64,000 nucleotides of DNA from Micrococcales bacterium. GTDB taxonomy: Bacteria > Actinomycetota > Actinomycetes > Actinomycetales > Microbacteriaceae. Below the pieces are notes generated by a model, which saw only the letters and a list, made by a program, of their open reading frames with translations, did no database searches and had not been told where the DNA came from. Shown piece by piece: positions 16,108 to 25,449 of this stretch. A program made the position numbers and the translations under genes. Numbering within the stretch: the first letter of the stretch is position 1; every line of letters begins with the position of its first letter. The stretch covers positions 372,001-436,000 of the forward strand of contig JAFKIY010000003.1 in the NCBI GenBank assembly GCA_017306245.1. The letters are read 5' to 3'.

Positions 16108-17385
16108 ATGGCACGCATCGGCGAGAGCGCAGACCTGCTCAAGTGTTCGTTCTGCGGCAAGAGCCAAAAACAGGTTCAACAGTTGATTGCTGGACCCGGC
16201 GTTTACATTTGCGACGAGTGCGTCGAATTGTGCAACGAGATCATCGAGGAGCGTCTGGCCGAGTCCGGCGAGGAGGCCGCGAGCGAGTTCGAGCTGCCGA
16301 AGCCGAAGGAGATTTACGCGTTCCTCGAGGAGTACGTGATCGGGCAGGAGCAGGCGAAGCGCGCACTGTCCGTTGCGGTGTACAACCACTACAAGCGGGT
16401 TCGCGCGGAGAAGACGATCGTGCCGGCGGAGTCCGTGGGCGACGACATCGAGATCGCCAAGTCCAACATTCTTCTCGTCGGCCCGACCGGTTGCGGCAAG
16501 ACGTATCTGGCTCAGACTCTCGCCCGCCGCCTCAACGTGCCGTTTGCGGTGGCGGATGCGACGGCGCTCACTGAGGCCGGTTATGTGGGCGAGGATGTCG
16601 AGAACATCCTCCTTAAGCTCATTCAGGCCGCCGACTACGACGTGAAGCGCGCGGAGACCGGCATCATCTACATTGACGAGATCGACAAGATCGCGCGAAA
16701 GGCCGAGAACCCGTCGATCACCCGCGACGTGTCGGGGGAGGGCGTGCAGCAGGCGCTGCTGAAAATTCTCGAAGGCACTGTCGCCTCGGTTCCGCCGCAG
16801 GGCGGCCGCAAGCATCCGCACCAGGAGTTCATCCAGATCGACACGACGAATGTGCTGTTCATCGTCGCTGGCGCTTTCGCAGGTCTTGAGGAAATCATTT
16901 CCCACCGCGCGGGCAAGAAGGGCATCGGATTCGGGGCGCCGTTGCACATCAAGGGCGACGAGATCAACATCTTCAGCGAGGTGCTCCCGGAGGACCTCCA
17001 CAAGTTCGGCCTCATCCCCGAGTTCATCGGCAGGTTGCCCGTGGTGGCGACGGTCGCACCGCTCGATCAGGCCGCGCTCATGGAAATCCTCACGGTGCCG
17101 AAGAACGCCCTCATGCGCCAGTACCAGCGGATGTTCGAGATCGACGGCGTGAAGCTCGAGTTCGAGCCGGATGCCCTGGAGGCGATCGCGGATCTCGCGG
17201 TCTTGCGCCAGAGCGGCGCCCGTGGTCTTCGCGCGATCATGGAAGAGGTGCTCGGACCGATCATGTTCGAGGTGCCGTCGAACGACGACGTGGACCGTGT
17301 GATCGTGACGAAGCAGGCGGTGCTGGAGAATGCGGCGCCGACGATTGTGCCGCGCAAGCCGGAGCGCCGCGAGAAGTCCGCTTAG
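16108..17385 (+). CDS. clpX: ATP-dependent Clp protease ATP-binding subunit ClpX
   Basis: A 425-residue AAA+ unfoldase. The N-terminal zinc-binding domain is visible as CSFCGKS (C12, C15) and CDECVELC (C34, C37). GPTGCGKT is Walker [11 protein letters not shown]alker B, and the pore loop and [13 protein letters not shown] region follow. It unfolds tagged proteins and feeds them to ClpP1P2. ATG 16108 has GGGAGG eight bases upstream; the in-frame codons from 16081 have no ribosome site. It is separated from clpP2 by the inserted copper cluster on the other strand, so it has its own promoter region (15935-16107). Confidence 0.96.
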   Translation: MARIGESADLLKCSFCGKSQKQVQQLIAGPGVYICDECVELCNEIIEERLAESGEEAASEFELPKPKEIYAFLEEYVIGQEQAKRALSVAVYNHYKRVRAEKTIVPAESVGDDIEIAKSNILLVGPTGCGKTYLAQTLARRLNVPFAVADATALTEAGYVGEDVENILLKLIQAADYDVKRAETGIIYIDEIDKIARKAENPSITRDVSGEGVQQALLKILEGTVASVPPQGGRKHPHQEFIQIDTTNVLFIVAGAFAGLEEIISHRAGKKGIGFGAPLHIKGDEINIFSEVLPEDLHKFGLIPEFIGRLPVVATVAPLDQAALMEILTVPKNALMRQYQRMFEIDGVKLEFEPDALEAIADLAVLRQSGARGLRAIMEEVLGPIMFEVPSNDDVDRVIVTKQAVLENAAPTIVPRKPERREKSA

Positions 17386-17403
17386 TCGGTTTCGTTCCCT
17401 GAG

Positions 17404-17423
17404 AAGCCCGCGGGGCGGGCTTT
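17404..17423 (+). terminator. Intrinsic-type terminator after clpX
   Basis: AAGCCCGC and GCGGGCTT form an 8-bp stem with a GGG loop, ending in a short T-run, 18 bases after the clpX stop. A second, weaker CCCG/CGGG stem follows at about 17441-17453. Confidence 0.7.
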
Positions 17424-17532
17424 GGTCTGCTCCCTGAGGAGCCCGTGAAGCGGGCGTCACGAAGAGGCGTTCGTGGATGCTCTCGCCGATTCGGCGCAAT
17501 CCTGTCGAGGGAGCCGACTGTCAGTGCCGGGC

Positions 17533-17577
17533 TTGACATAGTTCAGTGCTTACTTCTAAAGTTATTTTAGTTCTAAA
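17533..17577 (+). promoter_or_regulatory. Promoter and operator region of the ROK/ABC/glycosidase operon
   Basis: TTGACA (17533-17538) is followed after 16 bases by TCTAAA (17555-17560). The dyad CTAAA-N5-TTTAG (17556-17570) overlaps the -10 and another TTCTAAA follows at 17571. An AT-rich dyad on the promoter of a gene encoding a ROK repressor is a likely autoregulatory operator. Confidence 0.55.
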
Positions 17578-17606
17578 CAAAGTAGTTCCGAACTCAAGGA
17601 CTTAAC

Positions 17607-18830
17607 ATGGCGACTCGCTCGACCGGACGCACGGATGTCACACGATCTGCGATCCTGGCGCGGCTCGGCGCACTCGGACCAGCGTCACGTGCTGATCTCG
17701 CCCGGGCCTTGAATGTCTCTCCGGCGCTCATGACGCAACTCACGCGCGAACTTCTATCCGACGGACTGCTGCAGGAACTTGAACACTCGCCGTCACAGGG
17801 CGGTCGCCCGGCACGCATGCTCGGACTCGTTTCCTCGGCGGGGCGCGCAATTGGGGTGAAAGTGGTCGCAGACCACGTCGCCTTTGTCGAGGTCGGCATC
17901 GACGGGACTGTATTGCGTTCAGCGAGTGAGCCCTTCGATGCGTCGACTACCACGGTTCTGACCGACCTCGCCTCTCTTTTGCGTCGATTCATTGCGGGCG
18001 GGAGAGACATTCCTCTCCTCGGCATTGGCGTGGGCGTTCCAGGCTCCGTCGACCGCCAGGGTAACGGCGTGGTCGAATCCACCCAACTGGGATGGCATCA
18101 GGTTCCGTTGGGGTCAACACTTCGCCGCGAACTGAAGCTCCCGGTTCTCGTGGAGAACAATGTCAATGCGCTCGCTGTGGCTGAGCGACTCTATGGTTTG
18201 GGACGCAACCATGAGAACTTCCTGGTTGTGACAATCGGTACCGGGGTCGGTGCTGGGGTTGTCGTCGATGGTGTCGTGCTGCGCGGCTTCGCAGGCGGAG
18301 CAGGCGAAATCGGACATATCCCCGTTGCCGAAGATGGCCCGCTGTGCAGTTGTGGCAACCACGGATGTCTCGAATCTCTTGTCGGCCAAGGCCCGCTCGT
18401 GGAGATCGCTCGCGGCGGCGGCATTATCAGCAAATCCGGTGGCATCGCAGCTCTGCGTGCCGCAGCGGATGCCGATGATGACGGCGCCGCAGAGATCTTT
18501 AGCCATGCCGGGCACCTGCTTGGCAGGGCACTCGCCGGAATTGTGCACACTCTTGACCCCGAAATCGTGATCATTCTCGGAGAGGGCACCGCGAGCTGGA
18601 AGCACTGGTCATACGGGTTCGAACCGGCGTTCCGATCAGCACTGGTGCCCAGCCGCAGGGGCGTAGCGGTGGAGGTTGAAACCTGGCAAGACGAAAGCTG
18701 GGCGCAGGGAGCCGCGGCGCTCGTCATGGCGACTCCGTTTGACTCAGTGGATATTGCCGGCGATCAGGGCCGCCTTGTGCGCGAACGCCTCGTGGAGCAA
18801 TCAGCCCCTCAACTTCGCGGCGCACCATGA
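17607..18830 (+). CDS. ROK-family transcriptional repressor
   Basis: A 407-residue ROK regulator. Residues 8-65 are a winged helix (RSAILARLGALGPASRADLARAL, then VSPALMTQLTRELLSDGLL). The ROK sugar-binding domain follows with GIGVGVPGSVD, NNVNALAVAE, TIGTGVGAGVVV and the zinc motif GEIGHIPV...CSCGNHGCLES. Such proteins repress sugar operons until a sugar or sugar phosphate binds. It is the first gene of an operon with ABC transporter and two glycosidase genes and overlaps the permease start by four bases (ATGA), so it probably controls its own operon. Confidence 0.92.
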   Translation: MATRSTGRTDVTRSAILARLGALGPASRADLARALNVSPALMTQLTRELLSDGLLQELEHSPSQGGRPARMLGLVSSAGRAIGVKVVADHVAFVEVGIDGTVLRSASEPFDASTTTVLTDLASLLRRFIAGGRDIPLLGIGVGVPGSVDRQGNGVVESTQLGWHQVPLGSTLRRELKLPVLVENNVNALAVAERLYGLGRNHENFLVVTIGTGVGAGVVVDGVVLRGFAGGAGEIGHIPVAEDGPLCSCGNHGCLESLVGQGPLVEIARGGGIISKSGGIAALRAAADADDDGAAEIFSHAGHLLGRALAGIVHTLDPEIVIILGEGTASWKHWSYGFEPAFRSALVPSRRGVAVEVETWQDESWAQGAAALVMATPFDSVDIAGDQGRLVRERLVEQSAPQLRGAP

Positions 18831-19786
18831 GTCTCTCCAGCGCCCAGACGTCGTTGCTCGACAAGGCACCCCAATTCAGGCACACGCCTCCAGTGCGGGA
18901 TTCGGCATCGCGTTCGCGAAAAATCAAATACGCGCTGACGGTGCTTGCATTTCTCCTGCCGAGCGCCATTCCACTTGCCCTGTTCACTCTCGGCCCGATG
19001 GTCGCCGCGGCATGGATCAGTCTCACCAAGTGGAATCTGTTGGTTCCACCACAGTTCGTCGGATTTGACAACTATTCGAAGCTTCTGAGCAACCCGAAAA
19101 CTGGCGAGGTCTTCCTCCATACGGTGTACTACATCGCGGGGTACCTGCCACTTGTCTACGTCGGGGGGCTCGTGCTCGCCCTTGCGCTGAATACCGCTCT
19201 CAAGGGTCGATCCTTTCTCCGAGGCATTTACTTCCTACCCGTGGTGACGAGCTGGATCGTCGTTGCCCTGGTGTGGCGCTGGCTGCTGAACCCTTCGACC
19301 GGGATTGTGAACACTGTCCTGTCGTTCTTCGGCGTCGAAGGACCAGGGTGGTGGACGGACCCGGCTTGGGCGATGCCCTCCATCATCCTTGCCTCCGCAT
19401 GGAAGGATCTCGGCTTCGTCATGGTCATCCTGCTGGCGGGGCTTCAGGCAATATCGCCCGAACTTTACGACGCAGCGAAAGTGGACGGGGCGGGATGGTG
19501 GAGGCGCACTATCAGCGTCACGCTTCCGCTGCTGTCGCCATCGACGTTCTTCGTGCTGGTCATCTCGCTCATCAACGGGTTTCAAGTGTTTGATCAGGTT
19601 TATGCGATGACCGGTGGCGGACCTGCGGGTGCCAGCCAGGTTGTCGTGCAGCAGATCTACGACCTCACATTCCGTTACGGACGCGCGGGAGAGGCCTCTG
19701 CGTTGTCGTGGATGCTTTTCATCGTCGTGCTGGCAGTCACGGTTATCCAGATTCGGGGCCAGAAACGATGGGTCAACTATGGCTGA
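18827..19786 (+). CDS. Sugar ABC transporter permease, MalF/UgpA type (CUT1)
   Basis: A 319-residue inner-membrane permease with six membrane helices. The EAA loop, which docks the ATPase, is ELYDAAKVDGAGWWRRTISVTLPLL. The N-terminal arm to residue 35 is cytoplasmic and basic. CUT1 permeases work as heterodimers, here with the next gene, and import di- and oligosaccharides. It overlaps the ROK stop by ATGA and its own 3' end overlaps the second permease by eight bases. No ATPase gene is in the cluster, so a shared MsiK-like ATPase elsewhere is inferred. Confidence 0.92.
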   Translation: MSLSSAQTSLLDKAPQFRHTPPVRDSASRSRKIKYALTVLAFLLPSAIPLALFTLGPMVAAAWISLTKWNLLVPPQFVGFDNYSKLLSNPKTGEVFLHTVYYIAGYLPLVYVGGLVLALALNTALKGRSFLRGIYFLPVVTSWIVVALVWRWLLNPSTGIVNTVLSFFGVEGPGWWTDPAWAMPSIILASAWKDLGFVMVILLAGLQAISPELYDAAKVDGAGWWRRTISVTLPLLSPSTFFVLVISLINGFQVFDQVYAMTGGGPAGASQVVVQQIYDLTFRYGRAGEASALSWMLFIVVLAVTVIQIRGQKRWVNYG

Positions 19787-20636
19787 CACAGCAGTTTTTC
19801 ACCCTGGCCGGCGGCGCAACCTTCTGCAACTGACGGCTTTCATCGGGCTGCACGCGATCGTGATCATCGGTGCGCTCCTGATGTTCTTCCCTTTCCTTTG
19901 GACCATCATCACCTCGATTACTCCTGGCGCCAGCCTCACAACAACTCCTGCGCTCATCCCGGAGAATCCGACGCTCGACGCCTACTTCAGACTGTTCGAA
20001 GAGAGGCCGTTTGGGCGCGTCATCCTGAACAGCATCCTGCTTGCCGGCATTACGACAGTGGTGCAGCTCGTGACGAGCTCAACAGCGGGCTACGCGTTCA
20101 GCCGGCTTCCCTTCCGCGGTCAGACGGTGGTGTTTGCCGTGTACCTCGCGACCATGATGATTCCTCTTCAGGTTCTCATCGTTCCGCTGTTCGTTGAACT
20201 CAAGACATTTGGGCTCTTGAATACGTACCTTGGCGCGCTGTTGCCCACTTTCGCGTCGGCTTTTGGCATCTTCCTCTTGCGGCAGGCGATCAATCAGGTT
20301 CCGCGGGAACTGGATGAAGCAGCAACGATTGACGGAGCCGGGCACTTCCGAATTTTCTTCTCCGTCGTTCTCCCCAATATCCGCCCGGCGCTGGCCACGT
20401 TGGTCGTTTTCGCGTTCATGGGCAGCTGGAACAGTTTCCTTTGGCCCTTGGTGGTGCTTCGTTCTCCAGAACTCCAAACACTCCCCATTGCACTTGCCGG
20501 TTTGCAGGGCCAGTACATCTCGAACTGGGACGTCATCATGGCCGGCTCCGTCGTCAGCGTCATCCCCATGCTGGCGCTCTACATCTTCGCCCAGAAGTAC
20601 GTCATTCAGGGTGTCGCAAGCTCAGGTATCAAATGA
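19779..20636 (+). CDS. Sugar ABC transporter permease, MalG/UgpE type (CUT1)
   Basis: A 285-residue second permease of the same importer. FPFLWTIITSITPG marks the first helix end, and the EAA loop is ELDEAATIDGAGHFRIFFSVVLPNI. ATG 19779 lies inside the end of the first permease gene, consistent with translational coupling; the longer frame upstream has no ribosome site. Six helices and the terminal YVIQGVASSGIK motif, usual for MalG-like proteins, are present. Confidence 0.92.
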   Translation: MADTAVFHPGRRRNLLQLTAFIGLHAIVIIGALLMFFPFLWTIITSITPGASLTTTPALIPENPTLDAYFRLFEERPFGRVILNSILLAGITTVVQLVTSSTAGYAFSRLPFRGQTVVFAVYLATMMIPLQVLIVPLFVELKTFGLLNTYLGALLPTFASAFGIFLLRQAINQVPRELDEAATIDGAGHFRIFFSVVLPNIRPALATLVVFAFMGSWNSFLWPLVVLRSPELQTLPIALAGLQGQYISNWDVIMAGSVVSVIPMLALYIFAQKYVIQGVASSGIK

Positions 20637-20676
20637 TCCCCGAGAGCACCATCACAAAGAAAGAGAGAGCACTCAC

Positions 20677-21924
20677 ATGAATCGCAAGCTCATGGCCGTG
20701 GTCGGCCTGGCAGGCGCCGCAGCTCTGGTAATGACCGGATGCTCGACGACACCAGCTGAACCCGATGGCCCGGTCACCATCACGTACACGAACTTCATTT
20801 CGAATGATGGAAATGAAGCGAACCTGGCGAAAATCGTCGACGCCTTTGAGGCCGAGAACCCGAACATCAAGGTTAAGGTGACGACTCTGCCCTACGGCGA
20901 TTACGGGACCGCTCTGCAGACGGACCTCGCCGCGGGGACCGTGTCAGACACTTTTGATGTGGAGTTCGCCAACTACGCCTCCTACCAGGCCAATGGTGTT
21001 CTGGCCCCGCTTAAGGTTAAGAACGCATCCGCCTACCGGCAGAGCCTCCTTGAGGCGTATTCGACAGGTGGCACCTCCTATGCGCTGCCGAGTTCGTTCT
21101 CGGATGTCGTCCTGTACTACAACAAGGACTTGTTTGACGCGGCTGGAGTGAGTTACCCAACCAAGGACTGGACCTGGGCCGACGAGAAGGCAGCAGCGGA
21201 AAAGCTCACGGACAAGAAAGCGGGCGTATGGGGTGACCACCAGCCGGTGAGTTTCTACGAGTACTACAAGGCCCTTGCTCAGAACGGCGGCGAGTTCCTG
21301 AACGCGGACAAGACGAAGGTCGCGTTCAATACCCCCGCCGGCATTGAAGCTGCGCACTGGCTCGTCGACAAGAGCGGTACCGTCATGCCGACGATTGCCG
21401 ACGGTCAGGGCACCGCCGACTTTGACACGAACCTGTTCAAGGATGGCAAACTCGCGATGATGCACACCGGTATCTGGGTGTTCGGTGCCGTGGCGGATGT
21501 TCCGTTCAATTGGGATATCGCCGTCGAACCGGGAAACACAAAGCAAGCCAGCGCAGTCTTCTCGAATGCGATCGGTGTATCGGCAACGTCGAAGAACATT
21601 GCGGCGGCAACGAAGTGGGCCGAATTCATGACTTCATCGGACACGATGGTGCAGACGCGTCTCGACTCCGGCTGGGAGCTCCCACCGATCTCGGATGAGG
21701 CGAAACTGGCGACTTACCTGGACAAGGGTGCGCCGGCAAACCGCAAGGCCGTGTTCGACTCGCTCGACGGGATCGCGTTGCCACCGGTCGTGGCAACAGG
21801 CCAGAGTGAGATGCAGGACATCATGGGCGAGGAACTCGTCGAAGCCCAGGCCGGTCGCAAGACCGTCGAGCAGGCGCTCGACTCCGCAGAAACCCGTATC
21901 AACGCGGTTCTCGCTGGAGGCTGA
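20677..21924 (+). CDS. Sugar ABC transporter substrate-binding lipoprotein
   Basis: A 415-residue family-1 extracellular solute-binding protein. The lipoprotein signal (AALVMTGC) places the acylated cysteine at residue 22. Conserved parts are ITYTNFISNDGNEANLAKIVDAFEAENPNIKVKV, the hinge region VLYYNKDLFDAAGV and KLAMMHTGIWVFG. It captures the sugar outside the membrane for the two preceding permeases. The following hairpin at 21964-21994 may keep this transcript segment stable or reduce read-through, giving excess binding protein. Confidence 0.92.
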   Translation: MNRKLMAVVGLAGAAALVMTGCSTTPAEPDGPVTITYTNFISNDGNEANLAKIVDAFEAENPNIKVKVTTLPYGDYGTALQTDLAAGTVSDTFDVEFANYASYQANGVLAPLKVKNASAYRQSLLEAYSTGGTSYALPSSFSDVVLYYNKDLFDAAGVSYPTKDWTWADEKAAAEKLTDKKAGVWGDHQPVSFYEYYKALAQNGGEFLNADKTKVAFNTPAGIEAAHWLVDKSGTVMPTIADGQGTADFDTNLFKDGKLAMMHTGIWVFGAVADVPFNWDIAVEPGNTKQASAVFSNAIGVSATSKNIAAATKWAEFMTSSDTMVQTRLDSGWELPPISDEAKLATYLDKGAPANRKAVFDSLDGIALPPVVATGQSEMQDIMGEELVEAQAGRKTVEQALDSAETRINAVLAGG

Positions 21925-21963
21925 TTCTCGCGGTAGCTATATCCGCCCGTTGAACCGGGCGCT

Positions 21964-21994
21964 GGGTCCCGAGGCCGCCTCGGCCTCGGGACCC
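21964..21994 (+). terminator. Strong hairpin between binding-protein and GH15 genes
   Basis: GGGTCCCGAGGC pairs perfectly with GCCTCGGGACCC around a 7-base loop. No T-run follows, so it is more likely a processing or attenuation hairpin inside the operon than a full terminator. Confidence 0.55.
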
Positions 21995-22040
21995 CCTACG
22001 TCATCAGCACCATTACGGTGCACAATGGGGAGATTCTGAA

Positions 22041-23183
22041 ATGCCCAATCTGCCAAGTGAGATCGGTCACGTCGAGGACGCTGAGGTTGCGAGGCTCGTT
22101 CAGTCGAGTGTGCGACTCATCGTCGAACTTCAAGACAAGTCCGGTGCCTACCCGGCGAGCCCAACCTTCTCGGCATACCGCGGGTATTGCTGGTTCCGGG
22201 ACGGGGCCTTCATCGCAGACGGAGTTTCTTCAGCGGGGGAGGTCGAGTCCGCGAACCGGTTCTTTGACTGGTGTTCGGGAGTTCTCGAAGCGCGGGCAGA
22301 TGTTGTGAGTCGCATTGTCACAGCAGAGGCGAACGGGAATCCGGTTCCTGACCGTGACATGCTCCCTACTCGGTTCACGCTTGCCGGTGGCGATGGCGAT
22401 GACGACTGGTGGGACTTCCAGCTTGATGGATATGGCACCTGGCTTTGGGCCGTAACCGAACACTCACGTCGTCACAAGGTTTCGCTCGACCGGTGGCGAT
22501 ATGCGATCGAGCTGACAGTTGATTACCTTGCGAGCTCGTGGAGCCGTCCGTGCTTTGATTGGTGGGAGGAGAATCCAGGCGAGGTTCACGTTTCGACGCT
22601 GGGTTGCATCGCGGCGGGCATGAACGCAATTTCGGACACCGGGATTCTGGGCGAAAAGCGAGCCGCGCTGGCAAAGGCAACGGCGCTCTCCGCATCTCAG
22701 TTCATCCTCGATCGAGGGCTAACCAACGGACACTTGGCCAAGTGGGTGGGGAGCGAGGATGTTGATGCGAGCCTGCTTGCCGCGGTGTATCCACTTCGAG
22801 CGGTCGAACCGACAAGTGCCATCGGGCTCTCCACGATTGAGGAGATCGACAGGCAGCTCAACGTTGGCGGCGGGGTGCATCGCTACCTCGCCGATACCTT
22901 CTTTGGCGGCGGCCAATGGCCGCTGCTCAGTTGCATGCTGGGCCTTGCGTTTGAAGCTGCAGGGTTCCACGATCGTGCACTGGAACAGCTGAATTGGGCC
23001 GGCGCAACCGTGAACGACAATGGTTGGATGCCGGAACAGGTCCCAGGACATCTTCTCGATGCAACCCGACGCCAGGAGTGGATTGACCGGTGGGGCCCAG
23101 TAGCAAACCCGTTGCTGTGGACGCACGCGATGTACGTTCGTCTTGCGGTGGAACTCGGCCTGGCGGGGGAGGATGCGCCGTGA
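22041..23183 (+). CDS. GH15-type glucohydrolase
   Basis: A 380-residue protein with an alpha/alpha-barrel sequence of the glucoamylase family GH15 without the usual N-terminal beta-sandwich. YRGYCWFRDGAFIAD is the -1 subsite motif, DWWEE (E176/E177) the candidate general acid, and MPEQVPG (E332) the general base. It carries no signal peptide, so it acts on imported sugar. Short cytoplasmic GH15 enzymes of this type include isomaltose glucohydrolase, the reading I favour; glucoamylase-like activity on other alpha-glucosides is possible. ATG 22041 has GGGGAG nine bases upstream; it overlaps the GH31 gene by GTGA. Confidence 0.82.
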   Translation: MPNLPSEIGHVEDAEVARLVQSSVRLIVELQDKSGAYPASPTFSAYRGYCWFRDGAFIADGVSSAGEVESANRFFDWCSGVLEARADVVSRIVTAEANGNPVPDRDMLPTRFTLAGGDGDDDWWDFQLDGYGTWLWAVTEHSRRHKVSLDRWRYAIELTVDYLASSWSRPCFDWWEENPGEVHVSTLGCIAAGMNAISDTGILGEKRAALAKATALSASQFILDRGLTNGHLAKWVGSEDVDASLLAAVYPLRAVEPTSAIGLSTIEEIDRQLNVGGGVHRYLADTFFGGGQWPLLSCMLGLAFEAAGFHDRALEQLNWAGATVNDNGWMPEQVPGHLLDATRRQEWIDRWGPVANPLLWTHAMYVRLAVELGLAGEDAP

Positions 23184-25405
23184 TCCGGCACCGCCCTCTT
23201 GGCTCTGGCCATCCGTACTCCATCGACACCGAGCAGCGATGGCCAATAGACCCTGTCGCCGGGGAGCCCATCTCACTCGGGGTTCGCGCGACCGCGGACG
23301 TCACCGCGGTCACGTGTGAGATTGTCCATTCGGGAGCCGCACCACAATTTCTTGAGATGCAACCCACGCAACGCCAGTCCCGCGGCCAAACAGTCGATGG
23401 CGGCCACCTCGCGTCGGCCCAGGCGCGGCTTGCTCGAGCTTCGGGGGGCTGGCAGGTCACCGTTGATCAGCTGGAGCGTGGTGAAAGTTACCGATACAGG
23501 TTTGTTGGCAAAGGCCGGAAGGCGAACACGACCCGATGGTTCGAGTTTCGGGTCGCTGGTTGGCTCGAGTCGCGATCCGCGCTGACCACAAGCGGAGTCA
23601 GTCGTGTGGACAACTCCACGGTGACCGTTCTCGAGGACGGCGAGCGGACGCGTCGGGTCCGGTTCGCGATCCGATTGGCACCGGGCGAACGAGTGACCGG
23701 TTTCGGCGAGCGATTCGACGCGCTCGATCACCGAGGTTCGAGCCTCGACTCGATCGTGTTCGAGCAATACAAGAACCAGGGCCGGGAACGCAAGACGTAT
23801 CTGCCCATGCCGTTCGCGCACGTCATCGGTGGCGACGGCTGGGGTTTTCACATCCGCACTTCGCGCAGGGTGTGGTTTGACATCGGTGACTCAGACACTG
23901 ATTTGATGTGGGTGGAAGCGGAGGTGGATGCCGCATCCGGGGCCTCCGACGTGCTTGAGGTTTCGTTCTACGACGGCTCGCCAACCGAGGTGCTGAGTTC
24001 GTTCCTCGATGAGGTGGGTCGTCCGAAAGAGCTGCCGGACTGGATTTTCGGGTTGTGGGCGAGCGCGAACGAGTGGAACACGCAGGCCGAAGTGATGAAG
24101 CAGATTGATCTCCACCGCGAGCACGACATCCCTGTTGGGTCTGTCGTCATCGAAGCGTGGAGCGACGAAAGCACATTCACCGTGTGGAGGGACGCGCAGT
24201 ACGAGGTTGCCGAAGATGGCGGCCCGCTTCGTCTGAAGGATTTCACGTTCCCCGCTGACGGCGCATGGCCAGACCCGAAGGGCATGGTCGACGAGATCCA
24301 CAGCCGTGGAATCAAACTGCTGTTGTGGCAAATCCCGCTCATCAAGATGCGACCGCATCCGACCGGTCAGGCGAAGGCGGACGCCGATGCGGCCATCCGC
24401 GGCGGATACCTCGTGCAGGAAGAAGCGCCGGACGGTTCCCTTCGCCCCTACCGCAACCGCGGCTGGTGGTTCCCGCTCGGACTCATGCCCGACCTGGGGG
24501 ATGAGCGTGCAGCCGCGTGGTGGACGGAAAAGCGCAGGTACCTCGTCGAGGATCTGGGCATCGACGGCTTCAAGACTGATGGTGGCGAGCACGCGTGGGG
24601 ACGCGACGTACGCTACCTCAACGGTATGCGCGGCGATGAGGGGAACAGCCTGTTTCCGATGCACTATGCGCGCGCCTACGGCGACTTGCTTGAGTCCGCG
24701 GGCAAGGCTCCAGTGACGTTCAGCCGTGCGGGTTTCACGGGCAGCCAGTCGCACGGTGCGTTTTGGGCTGGGGACGAAAACTCCACGTGGCAGGCATTCC
24801 GCTGGTCGCTCAACGCGGGGCTTTCCGCGGCATCCTGCGGGATCGTTTACTGGGGATGGGATCTCGGCGGATTCTCCGGTCCGGTTCCCGACGGCGAGCT
24901 GTACCTGCGCTCCGCTCAAGCGGCGGCGTTTGTGCCAATCATGCAATACCACGCGGAATTCAATCACCACCGCACGCCGTCGGGGGACCGAACCCCGTGG
25001 AATATCGCGGAACAAAACGACGACGACCGGGTTCTTCCCGTCTTCCGGAGGTTCGCGAAGCTTCGAGAGCGGCTCATTCCGTACCTTTCTGAGCAGGCAC
25101 GAGTGGCGGTCGACACGGGCGCTCCGTTGATGCGTCCGCTGTTCTTTGACTACCCGAAAGATGACGCAGTGTGGGCACGTCCGCAGCAGTGGCTGCTCGG
25201 CAAGGACATGCTCGTATCTCCCGTGACCGAGCCGGGCGCGCACACCTGGGAGACCTATCTCCCGAGGGGCGAGTGGGTGGATGCCTGGACCGGCCAGTCC
25301 TTCGCGGGAGAGCAGGTGGTCTCCCGATCCGTTCCGATCGACGAGATCCCGGTGTACGTGCGTGCGTCGTCGTGGAAGCAATTGCAGGCGGTGTTCACGC
25401 CATAG
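23180..25405 (+). CDS. GH31 alpha-glycosidase
   Basis: A 741-residue family 31 glycoside hydrolase. GFGERFDALDHRG belongs to the N-terminal beta-sandwich, IFGLWASANEWNTQ begins the TIM barrel, GFKTDGGEHAW carries the nucleophile D467, and FWAGDENSTW the acid/base D532; GIVYWGWDLGGFSG follows. No signal peptide is seen, so it is intracellular. The GTG at 23180 overlaps the previous stop and has GGGGGAGG seven bases upstream. With GH15 and an importer in one operon it probably removes glucose or a related residue from short alpha-linked oligosaccharides. Exact linkage preference cannot be read. Confidence 0.9.
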   Translation: MIRHRPLGSGHPYSIDTEQRWPIDPVAGEPISLGVRATADVTAVTCEIVHSGAAPQFLEMQPTQRQSRGQTVDGGHLASAQARLARASGGWQVTVDQLERGESYRYRFVGKGRKANTTRWFEFRVAGWLESRSALTTSGVSRVDNSTVTVLEDGERTRRVRFAIRLAPGERVTGFGERFDALDHRGSSLDSIVFEQYKNQGRERKTYLPMPFAHVIGGDGWGFHIRTSRRVWFDIGDSDTDLMWVEAEVDAASGASDVLEVSFYDGSPTEVLSSFLDEVGRPKELPDWIFGLWASANEWNTQAEVMKQIDLHREHDIPVGSVVIEAWSDESTFTVWRDAQYEVAEDGGPLRLKDFTFPADGAWPDPKGMVDEIHSRGIKLLLWQIPLIKMRPHPTGQAKADADAAIRGGYLVQEEAPDGSLRPYRNRGWWFPLGLMPDLGDERAAAWWTEKRRYLVEDLGIDGFKTDGGEHAWGRDVRYLNGMRGDEGNSLFPMHYARAYGDLLESAGKAPVTFSRAGFTGSQSHGAFWAGDENSTWQAFRWSLNAGLSAASCGIVYWGWDLGGFSGPVPDGELYLRSAQAAAFVPIMQYHAEFNHHRTPSGDRTPWNIAEQNDDDRVLPVFRRFAKLRERLIPYLSEQARVAVDTGAPLMRPLFFDYPKDDAVWARPQQWLLGKDMLVSPVTEPGAHTWETYLPRGEWVDAWTGQSFAGEQVVSRSVPIDEIPVYVRASSWKQLQAVFTP

Positions 25406-25449
25406 GATGGCGTCATTCCCGCCCGCGTGACGCAAAGGACCGATAGCCC

